A stretch of DNA of 64,000 nucleotides from Puniceibacterium antarcticum (GTDB taxonomy: Bacteria; Pseudomonadota; Alphaproteobacteria; Rhodobacterales; Rhodobacteraceae): contig NZ_AWWI01000064.1 of NCBI RefSeq assembly GCF_002760615.1, positions 62,001 through 126,000 of the forward strand, written 5' to 3'. The notes beneath the pieces are model-generated. The model was not told the DNA's origin and made no database searches. It saw only the letters and a program-made list of their open reading frames with translations. How positions within the stretch are numbered: the first letter of the stretch is position 1; each line of letters opens with the position of its first letter. Position numbers and translations under genes: made by a program. This document shows, in pieces, positions 45,020-53,433 of this stretch.

Positions 45020-46489
45020 ATGCTTCCTGCGCTGCAGACCCGGATAAAGGCCCAGTACGATACCGCCCTGCGCGCGCTTGGCGCCGGTCAGCTGGACGCG
45101 GCCGAAACCACCCTGTCCACCATCCTCAAAACGCTGCCCGACTCTGCCGAAGTGCATTTTCAGCTGTCCCGGATCGCCCATCTGCGCGGCGATCACGCCT
45201 CACGCGCGCGCCATATCGCGGCGGCCCTTGCCCAGAAACCCGACGAAACCGCCCTGAACGAAGCGGCGGTTCAGGCCTTTGCCGCCATCGGCGATCAGGA
45301 CGGGGCGCTCGCCGCCCATGACCGCCTGATCGCGGCCTTTCCCGGTGACATCAAACGGCAGGTGGACAAGGCCCTGACCCTTCAGTTCGCCGGACGGTTC
45401 GATGCCGCAGAAACCCTGCTGCGCAAGCTGATCAGAAAGCATCCCGAACAGGGTTCGCTCTACCGCATCCTTCTGGCCGCCCACAAACTGCCGACCGGCG
45501 ATCCGCTGATGCGCGCCATGACAAAGGCGCTGGCCAATCCCCGCGCCTCCGACAACGCGCGCATGCACCTCAGCTATGCTCTGGCCAAGGCGACCGAGGA
45601 TCAGGGCACCATCGACAAGGTCTTTGCCCATCTCCACCGCGCCAATGCCCTGCAGCGCAAGCTCGCCCCGTTTGACCGGATCGCACGGATTGCCGAAAAC
45701 GCCGCCTATCTATCGGCCCAGGACGGCGCGGACCTCAGCCCGCTTGGCGACCCGCAGCCGCTGCGCCCGGTCTTTGTCACCGGCATGCCGCGCTCTGGCA
45801 CCACGCTGGTCGAACAGATCATCGCCGCGCACAGCAGCGCCACGGCGGGCGGAGAACTGGCCCATGCGCTCAAGCTTGCCGTCGCCGCCTTTGGCACCCG
45901 CGACGGGCTGGCCCCGCTTGGATCGATTCCCGACGTGCAGATTACAAAATATGCGCAGGATTACACCGATCTGGCCCGCAGGGACACCGGCGCCACCAGC
46001 GGCCTCGTCACCGACAAGTCGATCCAGAATCACCCGATCTATGGGCTGCTACACCGCGCCCTGCCCGGTGCGCGCTTTGTCATCGTCCACCGCGACCCGC
46101 GCGACATTGCCGTGTCGATCTACAAGAACCATTTCAAGACCGGCGCGCATCGTTATGCCAACGATCTGTCCGACATCGCCTTCACGATCAGGACCTTCCG
46201 CGCCAATGTCGCCTTCTGGAAATCCCGCCTGCCCGGCGTGATCCACGAAATCCGGTACGAGGATCTGGTTGCCGATCCCGAACCGCAGACGCGCGCCCTG
46301 ATCGCCGCCGTCGGGCTGGACTGGGAAGACGGCTGTCTGACCTTCCACAAGGCCGGAGGAAGCGTCAAGACACTGAGCCTGCATCAGGTCCGCCAGCCGA
46401 TCTATCGCGGCTCGGCGCAGGCCTGGCGCAAATATGAAACTGAACTGGCTCCGTTCATCGAAGCCTGGGGAGATGAGCCATGGGACTGA
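45020..46489 (+). CDS. Sulfotransferase with N-terminal TPR-like repeats
   Basis: A 489-aa protein: residues about 1-220 are TPR-like helical repeats, and about 245-480 a sulfotransferase domain with the PAPS 5'-phosphate loop FVTGMPRSGTTLVEQI near residue 252 and the 3'-phosphate strand VHRDPRDIAVSIYKNHF near 355. It would move a sulfate group from PAPS to an unknown acceptor. AAGGAGA lies before the ATG at 45020. It overlaps the YggS-family gene by 10 bp. Confidence 0.92.
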   Translation: MLPALQTRIKAQYDTALRALGAGQLDAAETTLSTILKTLPDSAEVHFQLSRIAHLRGDHASRARHIAAALAQKPDETALNEAAVQAFAAIGDQDGALAAHDRLIAAFPGDIKRQVDKALTLQFAGRFDAAETLLRKLIRKHPEQGSLYRILLAAHKLPTGDPLMRAMTKALANPRASDNARMHLSYALAKATEDQGTIDKVFAHLHRANALQRKLAPFDRIARIAENAAYLSAQDGADLSPLGDPQPLRPVFVTGMPRSGTTLVEQIIAAHSSATAGGELAHALKLAVAAFGTRDGLAPLGSIPDVQITKYAQDYTDLARRDTGATSGLVTDKSIQNHPIYGLLHRALPGARFVIVHRDPRDIAVSIYKNHFKTGAHRYANDLSDIAFTIRTFRANVAFWKSRLPGVIHEIRYEDLVADPEPQTRALIAAVGLDWEDGCLTFHKAGGSVKTLSLHQVRQPIYRGSAQAWRKYETELAPFIEAWGDEPWD

Positions 46490-47133
46490 CAGATATCAAG
46501 GAACGCCTCGCAAAGGCCGAAGCAGAGGCCGGACGCGCCCCGGGATCGGTAAATCTGATCGCCGTGTCCAAGGTGCAGCCGAACGAACGGGTCGCGGCGG
46601 TGCTGGACCAGGGCCAGCGCCTGTTCGGTGAAAACAAGGTGCAGGAAGCGGCAGGCAAATGGCCAGACTTCCGCGAAACCTATCCCGACGCTCAGGTGCA
46701 TCTGATCGGCCCGCTGCAAAGCAACAAGACCCGCCAGGCGATGGAGCTGTTTCAGGCGATCCATGCGCTGGACCGCCCGAAGCTCGCCAGCGCGATTGCG
46801 CGCATCGCGCAGGAAATCGGCTCCTGCCCGGATCTGTTCATTCAGGTGAACACTGGCGAGGAAGAGCAGAAGGCCGGCATCCTGCCCGCTGAGACCGATG
46901 CCTTTGTCGCCGAATGCCGCGCGCTGGACCTGCCGGTTGTCGGGTTGATGTGCATCCCGCCGGTCGATGAAACGCCGTCGCTGCATTTCGCCCTGCTGGC
47001 CAAGATGGCGGCGCGAAACGGGCTGGACGGGCTGTCCATGGGCATGAGCAGCGACTTTGAGGAGGCGATCAGCTTTGGCTCCACCCATGTGCGGGTGGGA
47101 TCAGCAATCTTTGGCGAGCGCGATTACGGATGA
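46480..47133 (+). CDS. YggS-family pyridoxal-phosphate homeostasis protein
   Basis: A PLP-binding alanine-racemase-like barrel of 217 aa without a racemase partner domain. Lys31 in LIAVSKVQPNE binds PLP; FGENKVQEA, HLIGPLQSNKT, GLMCIPP and LSMGMSSDFEEAI are the family motifs. Members control free PLP and amino-acid balance. It is translationally coupled to the sulfotransferase gene (10-bp overlap), which is an unusual partner. Confidence 0.95.
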   Translation: MGLTDIKERLAKAEAEAGRAPGSVNLIAVSKVQPNERVAAVLDQGQRLFGENKVQEAAGKWPDFRETYPDAQVHLIGPLQSNKTRQAMELFQAIHALDRPKLASAIARIAQEIGSCPDLFIQVNTGEEEQKAGILPAETDAFVAECRALDLPVVGLMCIPPVDETPSLHFALLAKMAARNGLDGLSMGMSSDFEEAISFGSTHVRVGSAIFGERDYG

Positions 47134-47156
47134 TCCCTGCGCGGGGTCTGGGGCGT

Positions 47157-47216
47157 GGCAGGGGGCGCTGCCCCCGCCCTGCGGGCTCCCCCGGGATATT
47201 TGGGGGCAGATGAAAC
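47157..47216 (-). repeat. REP-like intergenic palindromic repeat, copy 2
   Basis: Read on the minus strand it has the same order as copy 1: GTTTCATCTG, core AAATATCCCGGGGGAG (plus 47186-47201), a short GC hairpin, then GGGGGCAGCGCCCCC. It lies after the YggS-family gene and before the atp terminator. Confidence 0.65.
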
Positions 47217-47246
47217 ACCGGGGCCTTATCTGAGGGCGAGATACGA

Positions 47247-47273
47247 AAAACCCGGCGGGATACGCCGGGTTTT
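47247..47273. terminator. Bidirectional terminator between yggS and atpF
   Basis: The 11-bp stem AAAACCCGGCG / CGCCGGGTTTT (47247-47257 / 47263-47273) has a 5-nt loop and T-runs on both strands. It ends the F0 operon on the minus strand. Confidence 0.88.
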
Positions 47274-47297
47274 CTGTTTCTGACGAAGGGTCGCGGT

Positions 47298-47864
47298 TCA
47301 GTGGAGCTTTTGGCCCACATCCGCGATGGACTCGTCGATCAGCTGCGCGGAACGCTCTTTGGTCATCTGCTTGGCGATCACATCGCGTGCAGCCGCCACC
47401 GCCACGGTGATGGCGCGGTCACGCACTTCGCGCACAGCAGCCGCTTCGGCCGAGGCGATCTGATCTTCGGCAGCGGCCATGCGGCGCGCCAGCGATTTTT
47501 CCAGATCCGACTTTGCCTTGTCTGCGGCATCCTGTGCCTCGGTCTTGGCTTGTGCAACGATCCGGTCAGCCTGTTCCTGCATCTCGCGCTGCTTGCGCTC
47601 GTAAGAGGCAAGAAGCGTCTGGGCCTCTTCCCGCAGGGCGCGCGCTTCGTCCAGATCGCTCTGAATGCCGACGGCACGCTTGTCGAGAAGGCCCATCACC
47701 ATCGTCGGGATCTTGAAGTAGACCAGAACGGCGATGAACAGGAGGAAGGCCAGCAGCACAACAAAATTGGTGTTGTGCAGCGAAAAGAACGCCCCCGTCG
47801 CCGCAAAGGCCGGTGATGCGGCCAGAGCGGAGAGGGCAGCGGCAAGTGTCAGCATATGGCGCAT
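47298..47864 (-). CDS. atpF: F0 ATP synthase subunit b
   Basis: Peripheral stalk subunit of 188 aa linking F0 and F1. An N-terminal hydrophobic stretch of signal-like appearance and a membrane helix (FVVLLAFLLFIAVLVYF, about residues 32-50) are followed by a long charged helix for the stalk. It lies 4 bp after atpF' and ends the F0 operon. Confidence 0.96.
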   Translation of the reverse strand: MRHMLTLAAALSALAASPAFAATGAFFSLHNTNFVVLLAFLLFIAVLVYFKIPTMVMGLLDKRAVGIQSDLDEARALREEAQTLLASYERKQREMQEQADRIVAQAKTEAQDAADKAKSDLEKSLARRMAAAEDQIASAEAAAVREVRDRAITVAVAAARDVIAKQMTKERSAQLIDESIADVGQKLH

Positions 47865-47868
47865 GGCG

Positions 47869-48441
47869 TTACCCTTTCATCCGGTTGTCGACAGCGTCGG
47901 AAATCACGGCCGTATCGGCGGAACCACCCAGGGCAGCAACCAGCGCTTCGGCTGTGTCCTTGGCCACGGCTTCGACATTTTCCATGGCAGAGGCACGGAT
48001 CGCGGCAACGGCGCTTTCCGCTTCGGCTGTTTTCTCGGCGATGCGGGCGTCAGCCTCTTGGGTGGCCTTGGTCACCTGCGTCTTGATCTCGTCGCGGGTG
48101 TTCTGCGAAATCGCCTGCGCTTCCGCGCGGGCATCCTTCAGCGCCTGCTCGTAGGCGGCTTCCGCTTCCGACGCCTGACGCTTCAGGTCTTCGGCACGGG
48201 CGATATCATTGCTGATCGTGCCCTGACGTTCTGCCAGAACGGCTGCAATGCGCGGCAGGGCCACGCGCGACAGCACAAGATAGATGACGATCAGTGCGAC
48301 AAGCAGCCAGAAGATCTGGTTGGCCCAGGTCGAAAAGTCCAGCTGCGGCATGCCTGTTGATGAGGTTGCCATATCGTGCCCATCTACGCCCATGACGTCG
48401 GCCATACCGTTTCCGGTGGCACTATGTGTTTCAGTAGCCAT
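47869..48441 (-). CDS. atpF': F0 ATP synthase subunit b'
   Basis: Second peripheral stalk subunit of 190 aa, a feature of alphaproteobacteria, cyanobacteria and plastids. About 35 N-terminal residues precede a membrane helix ([15 protein letters not shown]) and a long coiled-coil region rich in Ala, Glu and Lys. It makes a heterodimer with subunit b. Confidence 0.95.
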   Translation of the reverse strand: MATETHSATGNGMADVMGVDGHDMATSSTGMPQLDFSTWANQIFWLLVALIVIYLVLSRVALPRIAAVLAERQGTISNDIARAEDLKRQASEAEAAYEQALKDARAEAQAISQNTRDEIKTQVTKATQEADARIAEKTAEAESAVAAIRASAMENVEAVAKDTAEALVAALGGSADTAVISDAVDNRMKG

Positions 48442-48528
48442 GTGGCCGTCCTCCAGGGGTGCTTTTCTTCACAACGGGCGGGGCCGCATGACGCAGCGCC
48501 GCCCGAGCGTAAGGATCAGAACCGATGC

Positions 48529-48753
48529 TTAGACAGCGAACATCAGCAGCAGAGCGATGAGGAACGAGAAGATCCCCAGGGCTTCTGCGAACGCGATACC
48601 GATGAACAGCGTTGCGGTTTGTGCAGCAGCAGCGGACGGGTTGCGCAGCGCGCCCGACAGGAAGCTTGCAGCGACGTTGCCGACGCCCAGGGCTGCGATA
48701 CCGGTTCCGAGACCTGCAATGCCTGCGCCGATGTGTGCGAGTTGACCTTCCAT
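48529..48753 (-). CDS. atpE: F0 ATP synthase subunit c
   Basis: Proton-carrying ring subunit of 74 aa with two membrane helices. Helix 1 is rich in Gly and Ala ([17 protein letters not shown]), the loop has the conserved RNP, and helix 2 bears the proton-binding Glu in [12 protein letters not shown]. Its sequence fits a proton-driven rather than sodium-driven ring. Confidence 0.97.
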   Translation of the reverse strand: MEGQLAHIGAGIAGLGTGIAALGVGNVAASFLSGALRNPSAAAAQTATLFIGIAFAEALGIFSFLIALLLMFAV

Positions 48754-48831
48754 GGGTGTATCTCCTTACGATTGGAAGTTGAGTAGAGGTCGGGAGAGGA
48801 CGCGGTCAGCGCACCCCTGCCGTTTGGGTGA

Positions 48832-49590
48832 TCAGTGGTGCGGGCTCAGCGCGTCCTTGAGATAGACGCAGGTGAGGATGGTAAAGACATAGGCCTGGAT
48901 AAAGGCCACAAGGACCTCAAGCCCGTACATCGCCGTGATCGCAAGGATCGAGATCGGCGAGACGACAGCCAGTGCGGCAAAGCCTGCGAAAACCTTGATC
49001 ACGGCGTGGCCGGCCATGATGTTGCCCGCAAGACGAATGGAGTGGCTGACGGGACGCACGAAGTACGAGATCAGCTCGATGATCGCCAGAACCGGGCGCA
49101 GGGCCAGCGGCGCGCTGGTGACCCAGAACATGCCAAGGAAGCTGACGCCATTGTTGACGAAGCCAAGGATGGTGACAGCCAGAAACACCGCCAGCGCCAG
49201 AACCACGGTCACCGCGAAATGCGACGTGGTGGCAAAGGACATCGGGATCAGACCCAGGAAGTTGGCCAGAACGACAAACATGAAAAGCGACATGATGTAG
49301 GGGAAATACTTGACCCCGTCCTTGCCGGTCACATCTTCGACCATCTTGTAGACAAAACCATAAGCCAGTTCGCCAACCGACTGGCTGCGCGACGGGATGA
49401 TCGCCCGGCGCGACGTGCCCAAGACCATGATCGCAATCACGGCCAGGACGGTCAGTGCCAGCCAGAGCGTCGCGTTCGTCAGGGTGAACATGCCAACGGG
49501 GCCGTCACCGAACAGCGGCCTTACAATGAACTGGTCCATCGGGTGGAAAACCAGACCGCCGGTTTCGGCGCCATTCGCTTCAGTCGCCAT
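48832..49590 (-). CDS. atpB: F0 ATP synthase subunit a
   Basis: Proton-channel subunit of 252 aa with five to six membrane helices. The essential Arg is in [14 protein letters not shown], and [18 protein letters not shown] is the last helix. It overlaps the end of atpI by 11 bp. Confidence 0.97.
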   Translation of the reverse strand: MATEANGAETGGLVFHPMDQFIVRPLFGDGPVGMFTLTNATLWLALTVLAVIAIMVLGTSRRAIIPSRSQSVGELAYGFVYKMVEDVTGKDGVKYFPYIMSLFMFVVLANFLGLIPMSFATTSHFAVTVVLALAVFLAVTILGFVNNGVSFLGMFWVTSAPLALRPVLAIIELISYFVRPVSHSIRLAGNIMAGHAVIKVFAGFAALAVVSPISILAITAMYGLEVLVAFIQAYVFTILTCVYLKDALSPHH

Positions 49591-49924
49591 GCTGTGCCCT
49601 CTCGTTCTCTTGGGCCATGTCGGCCAATTTCTTTTCCTGGATCTCGGCGGCAGAGCGCATCATCGTCTTGACGCCTGCAACCAGTCCCAGCAGTGTGAAT
49701 ATCAGCATCATCCACGGCAATGTGCCCAACAGCACATCCAGCCCGTATCCGATGCCGAAACCGATCCCCAGACCGGCAACCATCTCAATAACCATCCGCC
49801 AGGCAAGGTGTGCCTGCGAATAATGCTCGTCCTGGTGCGCCTTTCCCGGTGCCCGCGCTGCCTTCGCAGCGGCTATCCGCGCTTCCAGTTCGGCCATCTG
49901 CCGCTTTGGATCGGGATCACTCAC
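49580..49924 (-). CDS. atpI: AtpI/AtpZ-family F0 assembly protein
   Basis: A 114-aa protein with an N-terminal charged part and two membrane helices ([20 protein letters not shown] and [18 protein letters not shown]). It belongs to the AtpI/Z group, which helps c-ring assembly or ion uptake. It is the first gene of the F0 operon; its upstream region of about 286 bp is shared with the divergent arsR-type gene. Confidence 0.92.
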   Translation of the reverse strand: MSDPDPKRQMAELEARIAAAKAARAPGKAHQDEHYSQAHLAWRMVIEMVAGLGIGFGIGYGLDVLLGTLPWMMLIFTLLGLVAGVKTMMRSAAEIQEKKLADMAQENERAQHGD

Positions 49925-50106
49925 GCTCGTCGCCCCTTTCGGACCAGTGACCCTGTGCTATGCGGCAGCACGATCCGAGTCAACAGCCCGTGATGCGTCA
50001 GAATGCGCATTTCAAGCCCTTGATTTCAAATGATTTCCGTCAATGCCGCGCAGGGTGTCTAACGCCCCCTGCCCGCATTGCCCCCTGATTTCGGGCCGAA
50101 GGGCAT

Positions 50107-50126
50107 ATTCAACTTGATGGTTGAAT
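50107..50126. promoter_or_regulatory. Inverted repeat, probable ArsR-type operator
   Basis: ATTCAAC-N6-GTTGAAT (50107-50126) is a perfect 7-bp inverted repeat with a 6-bp spacer, about 85 bp before the ArsR-family start. The layout matches operators of ArsR/SmtB repressors, so it is probably the self-regulation site. Confidence 0.55.
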
Positions 50127-50210
50127 TTGCATGAACGGTCTGCCGCCCCGCCCCCGGCGCCAAATGCACACCTTGACGCGCCCGCCCCTTTGACAGCCTT
50201 ATGGCGGGCC

Positions 50211-50549
50211 ATGACCCCATCCCTGGATACAGTTTTTGCCGCGCTTGCGGACCCGACCCGCCGCCGCATCCTTTCGATGCTGCTAGAGGACGACATGGCC
50301 GTGACCGATGTCGCCCATCCGTTTGAAATGAGCCTTGCCGCGATTTCCAAACACCTCAGCCTGCTCGCCACCGCCGGGCTGATCAGTCAGGAAAAGCGCG
50401 GCCGGGTGAAGTGGTGCAAGCTGGAACCCGACGCCCTGCGCGCCGCCTCGGTCTGGATGCAGGGGTTCGGACAGTTCGAACCGGTGCATCTGGACGACTT
50501 CGAACGCTTTCTGGCGCAGGAACTGCCCGAAGCCCCCGAGGACCTCTAG
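50211..50549 (+). CDS. ArsR-family transcriptional regulator
   Basis: A 112-aa winged-helix repressor: ALADPTRRRILSMLLEDDMA, then the recognition helix MSLAAISKHLSLLATAGLIS, then KRGRVKWCKLEPDALR. One Cys (KWCK) alone is not a metal site, so it may sense something other than arsenic or zinc. The ATG at 50211 gives the normal length. It converges on the EamA gene with a 4-bp overlap. Confidence 0.92.
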   Translation: MTPSLDTVFAALADPTRRRILSMLLEDDMAVTDVAHPFEMSLAAISKHLSLLATAGLISQEKRGRVKWCKLEPDALRAASVWMQGFGQFEPVHLDDFERFLAQELPEAPEDL

Positions 50550-51439
50550 ACCGCGACCCGCTCTTCATCCTTGAGCAGCAGCACCAGCGCGACCATTGTC
50601 AGCGCCACGCCGATCAGCACCCGCACCGCCGGTGCGCCGTGCCCCAGCGCCACCTCCCAGATCAGCACCCAGCACGGGGTCAGATAGGTATAGGCCAGAA
50701 CCTTGGCCGAGGGCAGGCGCAATGTGCTGTAACGGATCAGTGCAAATGTCAGCGCCGTCGCCGCAAGCGCCGTATAGACGATGGTGATCCAGACAATCCC
50801 CGGCAGCGCCAGCCAGTCGGTGGCAAGGATCGCAGGCGCGCCATAGACCCCCAGCAACACCGCCCCCGTCACCATGATTCCGGTGTTGAACACCAGCGCA
50901 GGTTCGCCCCGGCTTAATTTGCGCATGAGCGGCACATACAAAGCATGCGCCACACTGCCCCAGAAAAAGATCACCTCGCCCGTGTCGATGCGAAAGTCCA
51001 GCAGCGCGGCCAGATCGCCCCGGAACACCACCCACAGTGCCCCGGCCCCGCCGACGGCCAGCGCCAGCGCCATGCGCGGCGTTGTGATCTGGCGCAGCAA
51101 CAGCCAGCCGAACGCCCCGGCCAGGATCGGGTTGAGCGTGAAAATGGCGGCAAGGCTCACCGGCGCCGCCGTGCGCAACCCGGTGAACATCGCCACAAAA
51201 TAAAAGGCAAACAGCCCCGCCAGCACCACATAGCGCCACGGCGCGGCCCAGGCCCCCGCAACACGCTCGCCCCGCGCCAGCATCACCCCGACCACAACGG
51301 CAGCCGCCAGGGCAAAGCGCGCGGCGTTCAGCGCTTCGGGCGCAATGAACGGCGTCGCCATCCCGCCCAGCGAAAAGGATCCCGCAACAAGGGCCGAAAA
51401 ACACAGCATCGCCAGATGCCCGCGCAGGGCCTCGGTCAT
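50546..51439 (-). CDS. EamA/DMT-family transporter
   Basis: An inner-membrane transporter of 297 aa with ten hydrophobic segments forming two EamA repeats (about residues 8-140 and 150-290). The substrate is unknown; family members export amino acids or drugs. The ATG at 51439 overlaps the LysR-type stop by 4 bp (ATGA), so it is the second gene of that operon. Confidence 0.9.
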   Translation of the reverse strand: MTEALRGHLAMLCFSALVAGSFSLGGMATPFIAPEALNAARFALAAAVVVGVMLARGERVAGAWAAPWRYVVLAGLFAFYFVAMFTGLRTAAPVSLAAIFTLNPILAGAFGWLLLRQITTPRMALALAVGGAGALWVVFRGDLAALLDFRIDTGEVIFFWGSVAHALYVPLMRKLSRGEPALVFNTGIMVTGAVLLGVYGAPAILATDWLALPGIVWITIVYTALAATALTFALIRYSTLRLPSAKVLAYTYLTPCWVLIWEVALGHGAPAVRVLIGVALTMVALVLLLKDEERVAV

Positions 51440-52332
51440 GCAGATGCGCACTCCGCCGTGCCGCTTGGCCCGACATAATCCTTCAGGTGCTTGAGAAAGG
51501 CCTGAACCTTGGCCGTGCGGTGCAGATCCACATGGGTCACGAGCCAGAGCGGCACCTCCCATTCTGGACGGGGCGGAAAGATCTCGACAAGCTCGGGATG
51601 CTGCGCCGCCTCGAACGTGCCGAAAAACCCGATGCCGGTCCCCTCCAGCACGGCGCGTTCCAGCACCCGGCTGTCGGTGCTGCGAAACACCACCCGGTCA
51701 TAGGTCACCACCGACCGCAGCCAGCGCTGAAACGGCGCGCGGTTGTCGGGAACGTCATGCGCCACAAAGCGATGCCCGGCCAGATCCGTTTCATCCGCAG
51801 GCCGCCCATGTTTTTCGACATAGGCCTGCGAGGCGTACAACCCGATCTGCTGCGCGGTAAACGGCTGCACCACATTGTCCGGCTCTTCGGGGCTGGGTCC
51901 GGCGCGCAGCGCAATATGCGCCTCACCATATTCCAGCCGGAACACCCGCTCATCGGTCAGATAGCGTACCACCACATCCGGGTAATTGTCCTGAAACGAC
52001 ACCAGCGCCGGCACCATCAGCGGCGCAAAGGTGATCAGCGAGGTGACCAGCAATTCGCCCGACACATCCGCGCCCCGCCCCCTGATTCGCCCGACCAGCT
52101 GGTGAAACTGCTCATCGGTGGTCTGCCCGACCCGCGCCAGATCCTGCCCCGCTTCGGTCGCCGTATAGCCGCGCGCATGGCGCTGGAACAGTTTGACACC
52201 CAAACGCTGCTCTAGTGCGTCGATATGCCGGATCACCGTCGCATGGTGCACGCCCAGCACCTCGGCCGCACCGCTGACGGTGCCCAGCCGGGCCACCTGA
52301 AAGGCCGTTCTGATCTCATCCCAATTGTCCAT
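51436..52332 (-). CDS. LysR-family transcriptional regulator
   Basis: A 298-aa regulator: N-terminal helix-turn-helix WDEIRTAFQVARLGTVSGAA and VHHATVIRHIDALEQRLG, with a C-terminal ligand domain. The ATG at 52332 starts MDNWDEIRTAF. It is divergent from the azoreductase gene across 130 bp and couples to the EamA gene, so it may control both. Confidence 0.9.
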   Translation of the reverse strand: MDNWDEIRTAFQVARLGTVSGAAEVLGVHHATVIRHIDALEQRLGVKLFQRHARGYTATEAGQDLARVGQTTDEQFHQLVGRIRGRGADVSGELLVTSLITFAPLMVPALVSFQDNYPDVVVRYLTDERVFRLEYGEAHIALRAGPSPEEPDNVVQPFTAQQIGLYASQAYVEKHGRPADETDLAGHRFVAHDVPDNRAPFQRWLRSVVTYDRVVFRSTDSRVLERAVLEGTGIGFFGTFEAAQHPELVEIFPPRPEWEVPLWLVTHVDLHRTAKVQAFLKHLKDYVGPSGTAECASA

Positions 52333-52462
52333 CAGGCCCTCTGTGCGCTGGATCACATATCCTGTGTACTTGGGCGGATTGAGTGCAGATTTGCAAGGGC
52401 CATATAAGGGTCAACAAACACAATGCCTTCAACAGGAAGTGACCTTCCGAAAGGACCCGACC

Positions 52463-53044
52463 ATGACCAACCATGTACTCCGCATCGACACCTCTGCCCG
52501 CCACGAAGGTTCCGTTTCCCGCGAGCTCACCGACAAGGTGCTGGCCAAGCTCGCAGCCAAGGACGTCACCGTGCGTGACCTGTCCACCCCGCTGCCGCTG
52601 ATCGATTCGACCTGGATCGGCGCAAACTTCACCCCTGCCGACACCCGTTCGGACGACCAGAAATCCACGCTGGCCCTGTCCGACACCCTGATTGCTGAAC
52701 TCAACGCCGCCGACACCATTGTCATCGGCCTGCCCGTCTACAACTTCGGCGTGCCCTCGACCTTCAAGGCCTGGATTGACCTCGTCGCCCGCGCCGGCGT
52801 CACCTTCCGCTACACAGAAAATGGCCCCGAAGGCCTGCTGACCGGCAAACGCGCCATTCTGGCCGTCGCCTCCGGCGGCACCGAAGTCGGTTCGGATTAT
52901 GACTTCGCCTCCACCTATGCCCGCCACATTCTGGGCTTCATCGGCATCACCGATGTCACAATCGTCTCGGCCGACCGCCTGATGGTTGACCCCGAAGCGT
53001 CGCACAAGGCCGCTGACGAACAGATCGCCGCACTGGCCGCCTGA
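52463..53044 (+). CDS. azoR: FMN-dependent NADH-azoreductase family protein
   Basis: A flavodoxin-like quinone/azo reductase of 193 aa. The start HVLRIDTSARHEGSVSRELT binds the FMN phosphate, and PVYNFGVPSTFKAWID and ASGGTEVGSDYDFA are typical of AzoR. AAAGGA lies before the ATG at 52463. The true role is probably quinone detoxification. A strong terminator follows. Confidence 0.92.
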   Translation: MTNHVLRIDTSARHEGSVSRELTDKVLAKLAAKDVTVRDLSTPLPLIDSTWIGANFTPADTRSDDQKSTLALSDTLIAELNAADTIVIGLPVYNFGVPSTFKAWIDLVARAGVTFRYTENGPEGLLTGKRAILAVASGGTEVGSDYDFASTYARHILGFIGITDVTIVSADRLMVDPEASHKAADEQIAALAA

Positions 53045-53097
53045 TCATCTGATCACAGGGACGGTCCACCCCCCGCCGTTCCGGCCAGTCGTCCGAT

Positions 53098-53132
53098 GCG
53101 GACCCCTTCCTCCGAGGGGGTCCGCTTTTTTT
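53098..53132 (+). terminator. Intrinsic terminator after azoR
   Basis: The stem GCGGACCCC / GGGGTCCGC (53098-53106 / 53117-53125) is followed by seven T residues. Confidence 0.92.
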
Positions 53133-53180
53133 ATCGGCCCGCCCTGCGCGCAAGGCCGCCCGCCGCGCACCCCGCGCCAC

Positions 53181-53209
53181 TTGACTCGCGCCACCACCTC
53201 CCCTAAGGA
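53181..53209 (+). promoter_or_regulatory. Candidate promoter of the ffh leader
   Basis: TTGACT (53181-53186), a 17-bp spacer and TAAGGA (53204-53209) form a sigma-70-like promoter with a good -35 and a weak -10. It lies just after the azoR terminator and about 225 bp before ffh. Confidence 0.45.
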
Positions 53210-53215
53210 AACTCC

Positions 53216-53433
53216 AATTCTCCGGGAGTATGTTAACTTCCGGTCCCATGGGCGTAGCCCGGGATCGACCTCCGTCAGCGCGTTGCGCCCACGGGGGCAT
53301 CTCTGCTTTGAGATTTGTCCAGTGGCAGGTCTCTGCCGCGCACAAAGGGACCGCCCACGGGGTTTGTAGATCGCACCGCTGGCCCCTACCTTATGGGTCA
53401 GTCCCTGTTCACCGGCATCAAGGAGCCGAAGGC
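53216..53433 (+). ncRNA. Structured leader or small RNA upstream of ffh
   Basis: Three successive hairpins can be drawn: CTCCGT / ACGGGG enclosing GCGC-GTT-GCGC (53270-53296); ATCTC / GAGAT (53299-53303 / 53310-53314); and TTTGT / ACAAA enclosing GGCAG-GTCT-CTGCC (53314-53346). There is no credible ORF. It does not show the conserved SRP-RNA loop GGAAGGAAGCAGC or 6S features. A 5' leader or sRNA is inferred only. Confidence 0.4.

Noticed and set aside
53216-53433. SRP (4.5S) RNA or 6S RNA upstream of ffh
   Set aside because: The conserved SRP tetraloop region and the 6S closing stem and bubble were not found, so it is left as an unnamed structured leader.
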